From contig OZ029925.1 of NCBI GenBank assembly GCA_964023275.1, positions 7,104,413-7,168,412 on the forward strand: a DNA stretch of 64,000 bases, given 5' to 3'. The notes beneath the pieces were generated by a model, which was not told the DNA's origin, made no database searches, and saw nothing but the letters and a program-made list of their open reading frames with translations. Below, one piece after another: positions 30,872-55,200 of the stretch. How positions within the stretch are numbered: position 1 is the stretch's first letter; every line of letters starts with the position of its first letter. The position numbers and the translations under genes are program-made. Origin of the DNA: Norana najaformis. Lineage: Eukaryota; Annelida; Clitellata; Crassiclitellata; Hormogastridae.

Positions 30872-31010
30872 TTGATTGGCTATAACGGTATCTAGGTTAC
30901 CACATAACGAGATTTTGATTGGCTATTGCTGTATCTAGGTCACAAAGACAACTCCCGTTGGACCAGCTTAGCTTCCGGCCCCAACGTAAGCTTCCGGTCT
31001 TGCGCAGTAG
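30872..31010 (+). promoter_or_regulatory. probable NNT promoter
   Basis: Two direct copies of TTGATTGGCTAT (30872-30883, 30915-30926) carry inverted CCAAT boxes (ATTGG). Then come two CTTCCGG words (30972-30978, 30991-30997), the core of ETS/GABP sites, and TTGCGCAGTAG (31000-31010), close to an NRF1 half-site. GABP and NRF1 sites are typical of genes for mitochondrial proteins. No TATA is present. The coding start (32890) follows an acceptor at 32880-32881, so a non-coding first exon must lie upstream; GAAACG|GTGTAC near 31087 is one possible donor. Sites are by eye. Confidence 0.5.
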
Positions 31011-31326
31011 CTTGCCGTCCGGTCAGAGCAGCTGCCTTGTGCAGAGGAGTTACCTCAAAGTTGGACGTTTCGACTGTTTCTGAAACGGTGTACGTGTGAT
31101 TTTCACCGTCTTAAACTCTAGCCGTTGTAGATAAGATGGGTTTTTAATTTGCTGGACGTTAATTGCAGCATTTTGAATGTAATTAATATGAATACAATGA
31201 AACGTGTTCGGGACCTTGTATTACTGTGTACATAGAAATCGCGCTTCGGCGTCTCATCAAGGACGTGGCATTCTATAACGTAGAGGACGGCAGTGGGATT
31301 AATGTAGCGCATAAAGTATTTGTTAC

Positions 31327-31490
31327 ATATAAATGTACACGTTTTTCCATAGCGATCATATGGCCTCGATCTTGCTCATTCTTCATTGAATTTATCGGGC
31401 GAGGTCCTTTATCACCGCAGTCCGTTTGAATGGGTGCCTCGCAATTGAAGGTCCCCTTATATGGACCGTGCTAACCCGAGATCCAAATAA
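31327..31490 (-). mobile_element. SINE family 1 copy in the NNT 5' intron
   Basis: TACACGTTTTTCCATAGCGA, TTGAATTTATCGGGCGAGG, AAGGTCCCCTTATATGGACC, in the same order as at 29330-29506. It is truncated before the tRNA-like head. Confidence 0.65.
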
Positions 31491-32881
31491 CATACGTATT
31501 CGACTTCTTCGGATCGTCTCGTTGGTGTCGTTTGTTAAAAAGTGGGCACGTAAATAAAGCACAGTCAATCAGGTTTCTGTTTTGGCATTAAACTTTGAGA
31601 GGCGGAGTCCGGCCGTTCAAGGAGGCGTCCCCGTGTCTTTCATTGATTAAAAACTGGCGTCGCTGGCTGTGATTTATGTTTGTATTTCTTAACGAGACCA
31701 CTCTGTACTAATGAGGCCTCGGTCGTAATGAGGTCACAGTTGACCGCCATTTACTGCCCGCTTTGGATTCACGTGACTAGATGCACATTTCGTCCTCGTG
31801 CACTTGGATTTCATTTTAATTGACACCTGTGAAGTGAAATGGTTACTGGAACCATGGCTTTCAGGTTTATTTCTTATACTCGGTCCATCTTTGACCTTGA
31901 TTGTTGGCTAATACTTTGTGGCTCATACAGTTGCAACAGTGCTACCTTCAGTAATATGAACCATAGAAAAAATTAATTAGCAAGGCATGAGGTTGAAATT
32001 CCCCCTTAGGAATTAGACCTGGTTGTTGACTGATTTTCACTCATCTGTTGTGCCGGTATTGTTTGCATAATATGATGATAAGCCATCAGTTTTTCACTTG
32101 TATTGCCTTTGATATTAATATTTGATATTAATGTTAAAAAATATTTAGAGTCATTACCATACAAATGAAGCTTTGATGACTGAAAGATATTTCAAAATGT
32201 TTGATCTGTTAACAGTCTTGTTTAACTTTTTTGACTCTTTCTTTCTGGCAACATCTTTTACATGATTAGCTGTCAAATTTTTTCATGAAGTTATCAGTTG
32301 CACTTTACAAAGCAAATATTTCTGCCTGGGAAAGGTTATCCTCCATGCTGCGGTTTTATGGTAGATTAGCCTTAGATTTTGGGGTTCATTATTTCAAGGT
32401 GGGGGAGGTGTGCTGCAGTATAAGCTATATTCCAGCTGCATTAGTTTGTACAGATTTAATAAAACTGAACTTTGAACTCAATATGATGTGTGCGGTGTAG
32501 TTTGTGAGGTGTATGTGAATATTGAATACCTTTTCTGCTTTTAATCGAATTCGTTTGGCAAAGTGTTGCATTAATAAGGATGTTAGGAGGATTGGACTTC
32601 ATGATTAGGCATAATAAGAATGTTAGGAGGATTGGAGTTCATGCTGGAATTACTCCATCCAGTTAATATTGATTATTAGGAATATTTAGTTTATTTACTA
32701 GTTAGCACTGATAGGCAAATCTTTCTTCTTACATCAGGAACCCCCAGTGTCCTCGATTTACTGTTGGAATAAGTAAATTTGTGATTTCTTAGTCACCCGG
32801 TAGAGCTGGATAGACATCAGAGGATTATTAAATTTGGTAAGATGATGTGCTTACTTACGTTTCGATTTTATGTAATTTTAG
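31491..32881. other. presumed NNT 5' intron
   Basis: Between the promoter block and the first coding exon, with no coding region supported. The pair 'ggatgttaggaggattgga' (near 32580 and 32616) is a short local duplication. It ends in the acceptor TGTAATTTTAG at 32871-32881. Confidence 0.45.
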
Positions 32882-32889
32882 TTTGCACG

Positions 32890-44100
<11,211 letters not shown>

Positions 44101-44422
44101 TCTGGAAAAACATACAAACATTAGTTGTTTCCCGGCATCTCGAGGTGTCAGTTGACTTACAGAGGCAACTCTGCTGAGCAAATAACTTTAGTGAATTTTG
44201 TTTTACTCCAGGGCATATCATAGGACTGGCAAACAGCAACCTGGAGTGACTTCGCTATGTTTCGAGTAGATGTATTGATGCCATTAGTCGGATAGGAGAC
44301 TAGGATTTGTGACTGGGATAAAATCAACGACTTAGAACATGGGAGGTTACGGACGAGTTACTGCGTAATGGCTGCATTCCTGTGTTAATTGTAATGGGAC
44401 ATTCATCCTGAGAAATGCCTGA

Positions 44423-44428
44423 AATAAA
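44423..44428 (+). promoter_or_regulatory. NNT: poly(A) signal of NNT
   Basis: AATAAA in CTGAAATAAAACATTC, 323 nt after the NNT stop codon; the first canonical signal in the 3' UTR. Confidence 0.7.
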
Positions 44429-44429
44429 A

Positions 44430-47400
44430 CATTCTAGCAGACAATGCCTTGAGACAGCTGAATACGACTACCAACATCTAACATCTGTTGCTTTCCTTTT
44501 ACTTCCCCTTCACCCAAATGCATGTATGTGTCAATTTTGCTGCTGCCTTCCTCTATAACTTTTGATGTATCTCTGGGCATATTCCTTTTTTATATAAAGC
44601 ATTACAATAGAAGGAGTCCAGTCGTACCTTCGTTTCGCTCTATTTGGCCAAAATACTTTAACTGTAAACTCTGCTTTTTTCGTTGTCATGAGGTATATAG
44701 AGCCACCTTTTTCGCATGTGGCTATTCAAAGCAAAACAAAATTGTTGAGCACAAAAGCTGGGTCAGGCAATACCTTGAACTGTTAGTACTGTAGGTGCAA
44801 CTGCGTTCTGATAAAGTAAAACATACTGCAGATTTTGCTGTTTGGTTGTGTCTTCATTTTGATATCTCATATAGCACCTCTCACAAGCCATGCTAAAATG
44901 ACTGTCTTCCAGATCAAACAAGGTGCTACTTGAGATTAGTGCAAAATGTTTCTTGAGTAGTATCAAACAGAATGGTAGAGTTCACTACAGTGGATTGGCT
45001 GAATAGTAATTAGTTCATAATGATAGACTAAATGAGGTAATTGAGCACAGTCAAGGATTTTGGGCTCTCTTCGACTGCTTGTGATGGTTGTTGATAATGT
45101 TGCATTGTGTCAGTAATTTGTTTTAAACAGCATAAGGATTGATTTGTAATGAGAAATCTTGAAAGAATTTTGTTGAATATGGTACGTAAATTTCGACTGT
45201 AATCCATCAAAGTGCAGGTAAATCGGTAACATAAAAGGATTAAGGGGTCACAGATGATAGATCCTAACACGGGCTGTAGATCACGTTGAATCCTACCAGT
45301 TTGGAAGTAGACCGTAGCAATTTGGAAGTAGATCCTACTAGTTTTGAATGTAAGTGGTAGGTTTATTTGCTAACATTTCTGTTATTAAATGTTTTTTCTG
45401 AAATTTGGTCTGTTGGGTGCAAACAGAGTTCTGCCAGGTTGTTGTTTGCCCAGTTTCTGATTAGTTTTGTGATAAAAACTGATACTGCTCGTCTGTGCAT
45501 TTTCACGTTGCTTTCCAATGTCTGTGTGCTAAGGAAATCTTTCTTAATTTGGTTTAGTTGTCATGATTTTCTTTCGCTGAAGTAATTTGGAGGAGTTACA
45601 TCATGCTGCACATGTCATCAAAAATCTGAGGATTGGACAGCAGATACATCTTAGTTGCAATCTCACTGATACTTCTGTCTTACGTGCAACCCAGTATTGT
45701 TTAGTTGAATAATTATCAAAAAAACCAGTGATTCATGTTTTACAGTGTTCCGTGTTCTACCATTTATAATGGCTACAGTATTCAGTAAATATGATTTCAG
45801 CAATAGAGTTAATTTATAAGTGAACTAATAAAAGTTATTTGTCTTTGGTAATTAAATAGCAATTTAAAAAAAAACTGCAATGCTTTTGAGCATGAAATTA
45901 AATTCTTACCAAAACAACATCGAGTATATTGCATTTAAATTAGCTGCAAGTATAAACTTGCACATTTGTAAACCACAGATAACTGAATTTGGCCAGAAGC
46001 AGATAAATTACAGTATAACTTTTAACTTGATGTATAGAAGCATTGGTAAAGCCCATCAAAACAGGGTGGAAATTTGTGCATCATTGATCTTCCAAAGTAG
46101 TTTGAAGACTGCAGCATAATACAGCAGCTTTGACCTTTTGGATTTCATAGCATCTAGAGTCACTGGTATGCTCGTAAAATACATCCCTGAGTGTGTAAAT
46201 TCTTGCATGTTAATGGAGAAAATTTGGAGTTTTACAAAATCTCGGATGTTGGTGTAGGAAAAGTGGCAGTTTTTAAAACCCCTTTGACTGAAGAATATAG
46301 AAATGTTCTTTACAGATTCCTATAATTTTTTAATCCAATGTTTAAAAAGTCAGACTGCGTTATGCTTATTTGACGTAGTTAATGCTGCATACACATTTCT
46401 CTTGATTGCATATTTGTTCTGTTGAAATTGATATTGCCCAAGTTTTCACTAATCTTAGTTATAAGGCAGTCGGAATTTTCCTCTCAAGGCCCAGGTTGAA
46501 AGCACAGGAGCTTCATGTTTTAGTTGAGTTGGCAAATATCTGAGCATGTGTGTGTGTGTGTGTGTGTTTAGTACGTGTGGCTACAGGCTGGACTAATCTG
46601 CTGCCGTTTTGTAGAATAGGTTTACGACAACCTATACGTAACTACAGCATGTAAAATGGTGTTTAGTGTGTGGTTTATTAGAAGTTTGATGTTCGAAGAC
46701 TTCTTCCTTAGAAAGCAAATTTAGATGGATTCAGAGATAGCAACACGCTTCATTGGTGTTAACATGTTTTCTGGATTAGTAATACATGTACTGACGTCTG
46801 TTTCAGTTTAACAATTGCTCATCTTTCTAGCGCTATTCTGTCACTGAATTTTGGTTAGAGTTCTTGTACTAGAAAGGAAGTGTTTTCTGTATGAAATGCA
46901 ACGCTCTGAAAATCGAGAATGAAACGTCTACATGTGTCAAAATAATCTGAATTAGAAAAGCAAAGCCATGTAAATTCAGTCCATCTAAGAGCAAGTAGGT
47001 AGAGAAGCATGTCTGCAAGTACTGGTTTCCTTCTTTTCAGAAAACTTCGGGAACTTAAGTTTCTTTTCTGGGTCCAAAGCCATAAATGGGCAATCCTCAG
47101 TTGTGGACACAGGGCCAGTGCATTGCAGGACTTGCTATCAAATTACACTACCACTCACGTTACATCACTAGTTGGTCAGACAAAAAATGAAGTGAGCACT
47201 AAACGGCTATTGTCTGCTTATGCCATCTTTATCTAAACTACCCTATACCAGACAGGCACCTGCAAGATGGTCTGGCAAAATTTCACTTTCGGAAAATTCT
47301 GTTGTTCCCGTTGATTTCAGCCTGTTTTGTTTTGTTCTCACATTATTCACGAGATGGTGCCGGCGTTACAAGTCCTTTTTCTAAATGGATCACACATCTA

Positions 47401-50030
47401 AGGCTATTATTATGTAAATGTCCACGTTTTTCTATAGTGACTGTATGGCCTCAACCATGCTCATTTTTCAATGAAATAGGCCTAGTCAGGTGAGATCCTT
47501 CACCACCTATGCCCGTTTGAATGGGCACCACACCATTTAAGGTCCCCATGTATGGACTGCTAGCTCAAAATTCAAATCTCTGAAATAAGCCACAACCGGG
47601 ACTTAGATTGGCTAACTTTTATGGAATCAGACGGACTAGTAGCTATGCTTGTGCCATCACTGGAAACCGGCTCCATGTTAGTTATTCGACAAGACGTACA
47701 AGAGAGGTGTTCATGAACAATGCCAAACAATGGATAGTTTCCTCACACATATAATCACAATATAACTACAATTATCTGTCATACAGGTAACCTTAGTACA
47801 ACAGTAACAAGAATAAACTAGCAAATATTACACAGATACACTGGACTTTCCACCTGGTCCGGCAGAGTAGTTACATGCTACTGCACCACACATACTAAAC
47901 ACACACACACACACTCATGCTCACACAACCTCGCACACAGCTACAACTGTTCTTGATATGGCCACAGTTTGAGCCATAAGAACAAGTAATCCATTTGCTA
48001 TTTCACACAGATTCATGAGCTGCGTCACTACCAATTCACAGTATAAAAGTCACACAAGGTCATCGTCCCCAGCAAAATCACGGATCAAATTAATTCTGTA
48101 CAAAAAAGCTTTGCTGACCGATGATTCTAAACCTGCACACATTCTAGTACAAACATTTCGATGGAAAAATGCTTAACTGCAAACTACAATGAAGATGAAT
48201 AACGTGGGTGATGACTTAAATCAACAACTTTTTGGACAACGATTTAAACACTAGAAGAACTAGTAACAAGATAAGCGGACCTAATCAGTCTAGCTACGGC
48301 AGCTAGCAGGCAACATATCAAAATACAGGAAGCCTAATCTTTGGAAAAGCAGACACTAAAAGGTATTAAGTCTGCAACTTGCAATCACTGAAAACCACAC
48401 AGAAAACCCTTTGCAAGAACTTCAGCTGGCAATATTCCTCTTAATCTGACTTCGACTCACAGCTGGCCAAGATGTCGGAAAACATTTTAAAACACATTAT
48501 TCTAACTAAACCCGCCCTCTGCTGTTTACTGGATAAGCATTTGAAATTTGGCTACACAAAGGCAGGACATGACAAAAATATACAACACAATCCTAGTACA
48601 AAAATGAAGAAAATGAAGATGTAAAACACGAAATATTTAAAAACGTCTTGTTGCTAGCAAGGAAGAGGTCACATGCCAAAACAAAACGTGAATTCCAAAT
48701 GACCGCAGATAACTGACAAACACGACTCTACAGTGGCAATGGAACTCATCTGTTTACTTCTGATGCTTAGGACCACTTACTGCAGACGCTTTTCTATAGA
48801 CAAAAACCAGAAAGTTACCACCATAAATTCAACTACTGTAATTATGGCTGTGTGCCCAAATTAACACGGTTTGATAAGCCCGCCATTAATAGAGTGACAT
48901 AAATTCTTCTTACAGTTTTAAACTACAGACATTTCCGAGGGCACCTGAGCAAGATTCAGCCTAAAAGGTAAGTGCAAGACTCTCAGTCACAACACAAAGT
49001 TAAAAAGGTATATGAATTAAAATGCCAAGCATTGCAATCAGCACACCAATCTTAAACAGGCTAACGCACTGACCAAGATATAAAACTTAGGACCAAATTA
49101 CATTTAGCAGAATTACGGAGGGAAGTGATTATTTATAGCAACTTCTTTTACCCTTTGTTACGGATAAATTCAGAGAATCTGACTCAAATGCCAGAACCTG
49201 TCTGGTTGAAGATGATGAATAATATGTTGTCATTGAAATGGATCCTTAAATTGCCGTTATTACAATTAAGACAAAAGCAGGCGATGCTAAGGAGTCACAG
49301 TGTGTCTAGGAGAAAAACACAATGAGGATAATATGACAGAGTAAAATAATGCCATTAGCATGAAGCACAACATTGTCATTAGATCTCTTTTATGATTACA
49401 TCAGCTGTTTGGATATTCACATCAATTACTGGATTCCTCTATTTAATTAATAATTAATAATTAAAACAGAGAGGAATGCAGTTACTGACAGTAGTCATAC
49501 AGAAGTTCTTCAGCTTATAGTAGATCATTCAGATTATAGTAGATCAGAACAGAATTTGATTTAAATGCAGGACTGTGTTGCTTGAAACCGTGATAAAGAA
49601 ATTCGAACCTCTAGCAAATTACACAATTACAGATTTATGTAGGTAGGGTAAGGTAATGTAATCTTTACAGCAGAACCTCCTAACAACTGCATCATAACTA
49701 GGATTTTGATAAAAATGCATCTCAAAATTCATTCAGCTATCAAATACAGCCTTGTTATAATGCAGCCTTGTTTTAAAACATGTATGTGATATGGCTATTA
49801 TGGGTAGCATTATAAGTGGGTTCAGGTTTACCAGGCATATCACATGCCTTTGTCAGTTGAAGTCATTTATGACATAAGTTATTGTCCAAGGGTAATTTAG
49901 GTCTGACAACAGGCAACTGGTAAACAGCAGCCTTTTGACAATCTACTAACCACAAGTTACTAGCCCTTTTGGGGTTCTGGCAAGGAAACTGTTGATGTTG
50001 TTGGAAAGTAAACACAATGGAACGTTTGTA
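44430..50030. other. intergenic, no gene supported
   Basis: AT-rich sequence with only short open frames that lack start context and similarity. It holds a (GT)n run at 46546-46567, a SINE at 47410-47606, a (CA)n run near 47898-47914, a TTAATAATTAATAATTA palindrome near 49445, and sequence related to the hairpin elements (GCCTTGTTATAATGCAG) near 49748. Confidence 0.6.
47410..47606 (-). mobile_element. SINE family 1 copy
   Basis: ATGTAAATGTCCACGTTTTT, GTGAGATCCTTCACCACC, CCATTTAAGGTCCCCATGTA, AAATCTCTGAAATAAGCC, CAACCGGGACTTAG. The order matches 29330-29506. Confidence 0.7.
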
Positions 50031-50033
50031 CTT

Positions 50034-50570
50034 GTTGGAAAGGAAAGCCAGATGGATCCTTGGGATTGTTGAAAAGGAAAGCCAGATGGATCCTTGGGAT
50101 TGTTGAAAAGGAAAGTCAGATGGATCCTTGGGATTGTTGGAAAGGAAAGTCAGATGGATCCTTGAGATTGTTGAAAAGGAAAGTCAGATGGATCCTTGGG
50201 ATTGTTGGAAAGGAAAGTCAGATGGATCCTTGGGATTGTTGAAAAGGAAAGTCAGATGGATCCTTGGGATTGTTGAAAAGGAAAGTCAGATGGATCCTTG
50301 GGATTGTTGGAAAGGAAAGTCAGATGGATCCTTGGGATTGTTGAAAAGGAAAGTCAGATGGATCCTTGGGATTGTTGAAAAGGAAAGCCAGATGGATCCT
50401 TGGGATTGTTGAAAAGGAAAGTCAGATGGATCCTTGGGACTGTTGGAAAGGAAAGCCAGATGGATCCTTGGGATTGTTGAAAAGGAAAGCCAGATGGATC
50501 CTTGGGATTGTTGAAAAGGAAAGTCAGATGGATCCTTGATCCTTGAGATTGTTGGAAAGGAAAGCCATTA
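50034..50570. repeat. 34-bp minisatellite, about 16 copies
   Basis: Head-to-tail units of 34 bp, each with GTTGAAAAGGAAAG or GTTGGAAAGGAAAG, then CAGATGGATCCTTGGGATT. The two variants (AAAA or GGAAA, GTCAG or GCCAG) are interspersed. The last unit carries a small duplication (GATCCTTGATCCTTGAG). Because 34 is not a multiple of 3, open frames cycle through three phases and do not indicate a protein. Confidence 0.95.
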
Positions 50571-51417
50571 AAGCATGCCTGTGTGCTCTCAAGCAATTTT
50601 CACTCAGCAAGTAGGCATAATTTACAATGGTATGATGTCATTGTAGCAGGAGTGTTGGTTATGAGAACTAAAGTGGGTGATAGCATCGCCCGGCACAAAG
50701 AGGAAATTGCAGCAGCAGAGAACTGCCCTAGAAATCGAACATGATTACACAGCATCACCTACAGCATGAGTATATTCCAAAAACAGAACAAACAAAAACA
50801 TCGGACACCAAACTATGACCCAACAAAACACAAACTAAATTATGCACTGCACCATGATAATATCATCACAATCATCATCGCCATCATCCATTACTCATCA
50901 TTCTCAACATCATCATTCACATCAAAATCATCATCCTTTAGTCAACAATACCAGCCAACATTTATTCTGCATTAATATCACTCCAACAATCTACCACTAT
51001 GTTTCTGTACAACAGTGGTGCTCCACTGACTGCACATTCACATACTCACACGCATGACGTACACTATATACATATATGCATACATATACACATGCATGCA
51101 TATCACAACTTTAAAAGGTAAACTGCCTTTCTCGGTTACCACCAAATACCAGAAACCTTAAATCCCAGAAAGATGTCACTAAATTCGTAAGAGATGATTA
51201 ACTTTAGACAGTGGTGTGTAAGAATTCTTCAATGCTTGGCAGGATGATCTGTCCCAAGAATTCTAAAACACCCAAAAATAAATTTTGAACAAGCCAGGAA
51301 CAGGTCTTCCACAAAGGAAGCTTGAAACTGTTCCCTAGCACAGTTTAGATTGCAAATAAGGCAGATTTGCCGTTTAACAAAGATTAGTGACACAGTTTTC
51401 ATTAACACCATAAACTT

Positions 51418-51856
51418 GTTAAAACGCTGTCTTTGGGAGCCATGTCAAGAACCAACTTACATATGTGTGACCTTGTTATAACGTGACCTTGTTGTAACAT
51501 GACCTATAATGTGACCTCATTATAACATGACCTTGTTATAACAAGACACTTTATTATCATGCAAATTCTGACATAACACGGTTGAGACATGGCTCCCAAA
51601 ATTAATTCACCTGTAGAAAATAACCTCATTATAATGTAACCTCGTTATAACGTGACCTTGTTAAAACATATTCCCATTATAACATGACCTTATTATAATG
51701 TGACCTCGTTATAACATGACCTTGTGATCATGTTATAACAAGGTCGTTATAGTAAAGTCATGTTATAAAGAGGTCATGTTATAACGAGGTGAATTAATTT
51801 TGGGAGCCATGTCTCAACCGTGTTATGTCAGAATTTGCGTGATAATGAAGTGTCTT
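51418..51856. mobile_element. large hairpin element with 70-bp inverted arms
   Basis: Arms 51543-51612 and 51787-51856 are inverted copies with 2 mismatches in 70 (left starts AAGACACTTTATTATC, right ends ATAATGAAGTGTCTT). The 174-bp loop and the sequence left of it are made of GACCTCGTTATAAC-type words in both orientations, so the loop can fold on itself. A fragment resembling an arm (GGGAGCCATGTCAAGAACC) precedes it at 51437. No ORF is present. A related copy is at 7022-7190. Likely a non-autonomous DNA element. Confidence 0.65.
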
Positions 51857-54800
51857 ACAACAACCATCTGGTTTATCAAAGCGTCCAGCAGGGTAAAGTA
51901 TCTAACATATTCTCTAAACAAACTCTCAGTTTTCAAAAGGGCCTCATAGTTTACCCAAACATGTACAAAACAAGCACAAATAATCCGACTGTTGGCTGAA
52001 GAATGGCTAGCGAATATCAAGACAACATCTTCAGTAGCAGAGAAATTGCTAAAAACCTTAATCTGCCCACGTACAGACCACTTTCACTACTGAGGAGAAA
52101 ATTCACACTGAACGAGCACACGTGTTTCAACAAATAAATTAAAACAGGTATATAATCTCAACATTTAGAATAATTACAAAATACCTTGATAAGAGGCAAA
52201 ACAACAAAGGTGCTAGGATTTAACCCACCAAATTGCAACACACACTGATTTCAAAATCGAGAAATCCCAGTCGGCGGCAGAACTGATCGCACTAAGCAAG
52301 GGGTAGAAAAAAGAAATTCTCTTAAAAACCAAGCCTCAAGCAGGCAGTCCAAAATGGTAATGGCATTGTGGCACTGAACAGATACATAATAAAGTAGTAT
52401 CCTAAGTATCCTAACAATAACTTATTATGCACTCAAACGTCTCGTAATATGCAAAGCAGGAAATGGTCGTGAAAGCATTTCCTATAAATGTAACAGCAAT
52501 CCTTCCATCAGCGACCACGACACAATTCCCCGATAAAAGAGAAAACCAAGTAACAAAGACATATGAGTAACAGATACCCTGCAGCCAAAATGTGCAGACT
52601 AAGGATTCATCTGACCCACATTTTTCACAAAAGAATACCAAGGACTTCTGAGGCAATTCTTCGTTTTAAAAACATTGCTTGGCACAAACTTACAAGGAAC
52701 TTATATCCCAACATCTACCGTTACCAAACATCAAACGGCTACCTTATACACATGTTTTTCCTTCTGGAAAGAAAATCTGTTTCTTATGGTAATCATAATT
52801 GCAAATTTGTATAGCGTAAAGAAAACTTCCAGAGGTGTTCCCGACTAGAAAGTACAAGACCGCAATCAAATAGAATAGTCTTCAATTGCTAGCAAACGCA
52901 GGCATAGAAAGGATAAGAAGATATATTTATATTTATGCAACACCAGTATTAATAGACTTTTCCGTTTGTGCCAAGCAACTATAGTGTGTCAAAGGCTTGC
53001 TCAAGGTCCCTAATCAGCACTGACCATCTCAGGGGAAGCTTGACCCTCGATGCTTTGCACATCCAAGTGGGCAATCAATCAGCCATCGTGTCACACCAAA
53101 ATGTCAAGAGTGAATGCAAATCCAGTGATGTAACAGGAATTTTAATCCACATCCCTTCAACCCCAGACATGGAAACAACAGAACCATTCACTGCCCAATA
53201 ACCATAATAATAATAATAATAATTATTATAATTATAATAATAACAACAATAATAATAATAATAATAACAGCTAGAATGGTATGAGGAATTGGTTTATTCC
53301 AGATACCTTTTCCATAGATGTACAAAACACTGAGCCAAGAAATAAAACATGCTAAAAAGGGATATCTGTGAAAATAAAAACCATGAAAAACATGATAAGA
53401 AACATTGGTAGCCAAATGAGTAATGCAACAAAGCAAAAATGGTCCTGCCCTGGAGGTGTCTTACTTCTATATAATCAGTCACCCACAGACATGGGGAACA
53501 AAACAAGATAAAATGCTTAATATACTGATTAGTTAGTTAAGTCCCTGCATTTTCCCTGCAAATGCTTTAAAATCCAAAAAAATAACTTCCAAAAAGCATT
53601 CCCCACAAAAACTAGTAAAAATGTGAATTTTAAGAAACAATACAAAATTAAAACGTTTTTCCATCTATTACTTTTGCTATCCCCTGATTTATTCTGTATC
53701 ATCTTGGGAGGTTTTCCACTGTGATACCATTCACAACTAACACATTTTACTGAGCCTTCCATCAGCCAGATATTTTAAAAGATTAGCATTTTAACACCAA
53801 CATTGTCAGGCAGGTTCAAATATTACCCAAAAGTTATGTTCACTTAGCTTGTTAAGAATCTATTTAGACAATTAGGACCGCCCAACAATGCCTTGCATAC
53901 ACTACATAAATGCACGTATGATTCTGGAAATTTGTATAGCACCCATCACGATTCCTCGCTCAGTCGATGGACACATGGCGTGTTAACAAACATGTCACTT
54001 ACTTTGAATAATAAGTAATCAAACTAATAATATTAATAATAATACTTGGGGGAATATTAGACATACGTTTGGTGTTGATATTTGCACAACAGCAATTGAT
54101 AATGAAAGCACAACTCGATTTGTCATTATTAGTATGTTAAGCGCATTAACCAGCTAAAGCGAAGACGACAGAATTCGGCTGACAGTTCTAAAGTTACGCA
54201 AACGGTTACAGGAATTTTTGATTATGAGGTATCGAAGCTACCAGCGCCACCCTCCTCCTCCTCATCGTTATCTTCCTCCTCCTTCTCCCTGAGTGTGGAG
54301 CAGTTTGCAGAAGCCACGGCTACATGACAGTTGGACCACGGTCGACGAAGATGATGGCTGACCAACAGCAGTTAATTGTCCATAACTCAATCAAACAAGC
54401 CGACGGATTGGACCGCTTCTTCATTAACCACAACAACATCACGCAGTTTCAATTGCTGTCTGTCTATGTGGATGCCCATGACAGACAACTTCCACAAATG
54501 CAAGAATCCAAAGTTTTTGGAGTGAACCGCTTTTATCCTCACTCTCAACGTGGCGTTTGGCATCCAGGAGAAGCCGCAATTGTCAACTGAATGCTGAGTG
54601 AGCCACACTAACATTCACGTCTGCACAAAGGAGTCGACTCACCTCGTGCGATGACTTTATCTCCTCCAGAGATGCGGCCAGCGTCCAGTGACGTTTTGCC
54701 AGTACAGAAACAGGTTTTGCAGCCATCACCCTTTGCGTGGTGCAGCAGACACGGCTTGCTCTGCCACTTGCTTGGATGCATTGCCTGATGTTTGTTCTTG

Positions 54801-55200
54801 TTCTTTCCTTCTGAATCGGTGCATAAGTAACGACGCTGAACACAGTCCCAAGATTCACACACCGAAAGTCGAAGGAGCTTCAGTCGATTCTTCGTCCAGT
54901 TCCACACAAAACAAAACTTCGTGAAGAATAATAAATACATGACACACACACAGCGAAGACGTTGATCGAATGATCCTCTGTTAAATGCATTTTCAAAATA
55001 GAAAATATCAATCTCTCGTCCTGTGCTAACGGACAACAGCGAATAATAGTAAATTTAGGTCCACTAACCAGATTCTTGAAGCCATTCAGCAGCAAATTCT
55101 CATCGGCACGTGCCTGTACGAGTCAGCGCGAGGGTACGTGACACGTACAAGCAGGTGACAGCAGAAGTTGAGAGATCAACGTGTGACATCATCGTCATCA
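51857..55200. other. intergenic and 3' side of the zinc-finger gene
   Basis: No coding region is supported. A microsatellite (AAT/TTA) lies at 53203-53268. LINE/SINE-like 3' end words (TTGTATAGCACCC) lie at 53931-53946. AATAAA on the minus strand (TTTATT on +) occurs at 53688-53693 and 53291-53296 and could end the zinc-finger transcript. The open + frame 54324-54590 has no recognisable product. Confidence 0.5.

Noticed and set aside
32842..32889. Upstream in-frame ATGs as the NNT start
   Set aside because: They precede the acceptor TGTAATTTTAG at 32871-32881, so they are intronic. The ATG at 32890 gives a normal transit peptide.
50034..50570. 34-bp repeats as a CRISPR array or a repeat protein
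   Set aside because: No spacers, and 34 bp is not a multiple of three, so frames cycle rather than encode a stable protein repeat.
52968..53201. 77-codon + strand ORF
   Set aside because: Short, no start context, ends in a microsatellite, nothing recognisable.
54324..54590. 88-codon + strand ORF downstream of the zinc-finger gene
   Set aside because: No recognisable motif, no acceptor or donor, and it lies in the likely 3' UTR region of a minus-strand gene.
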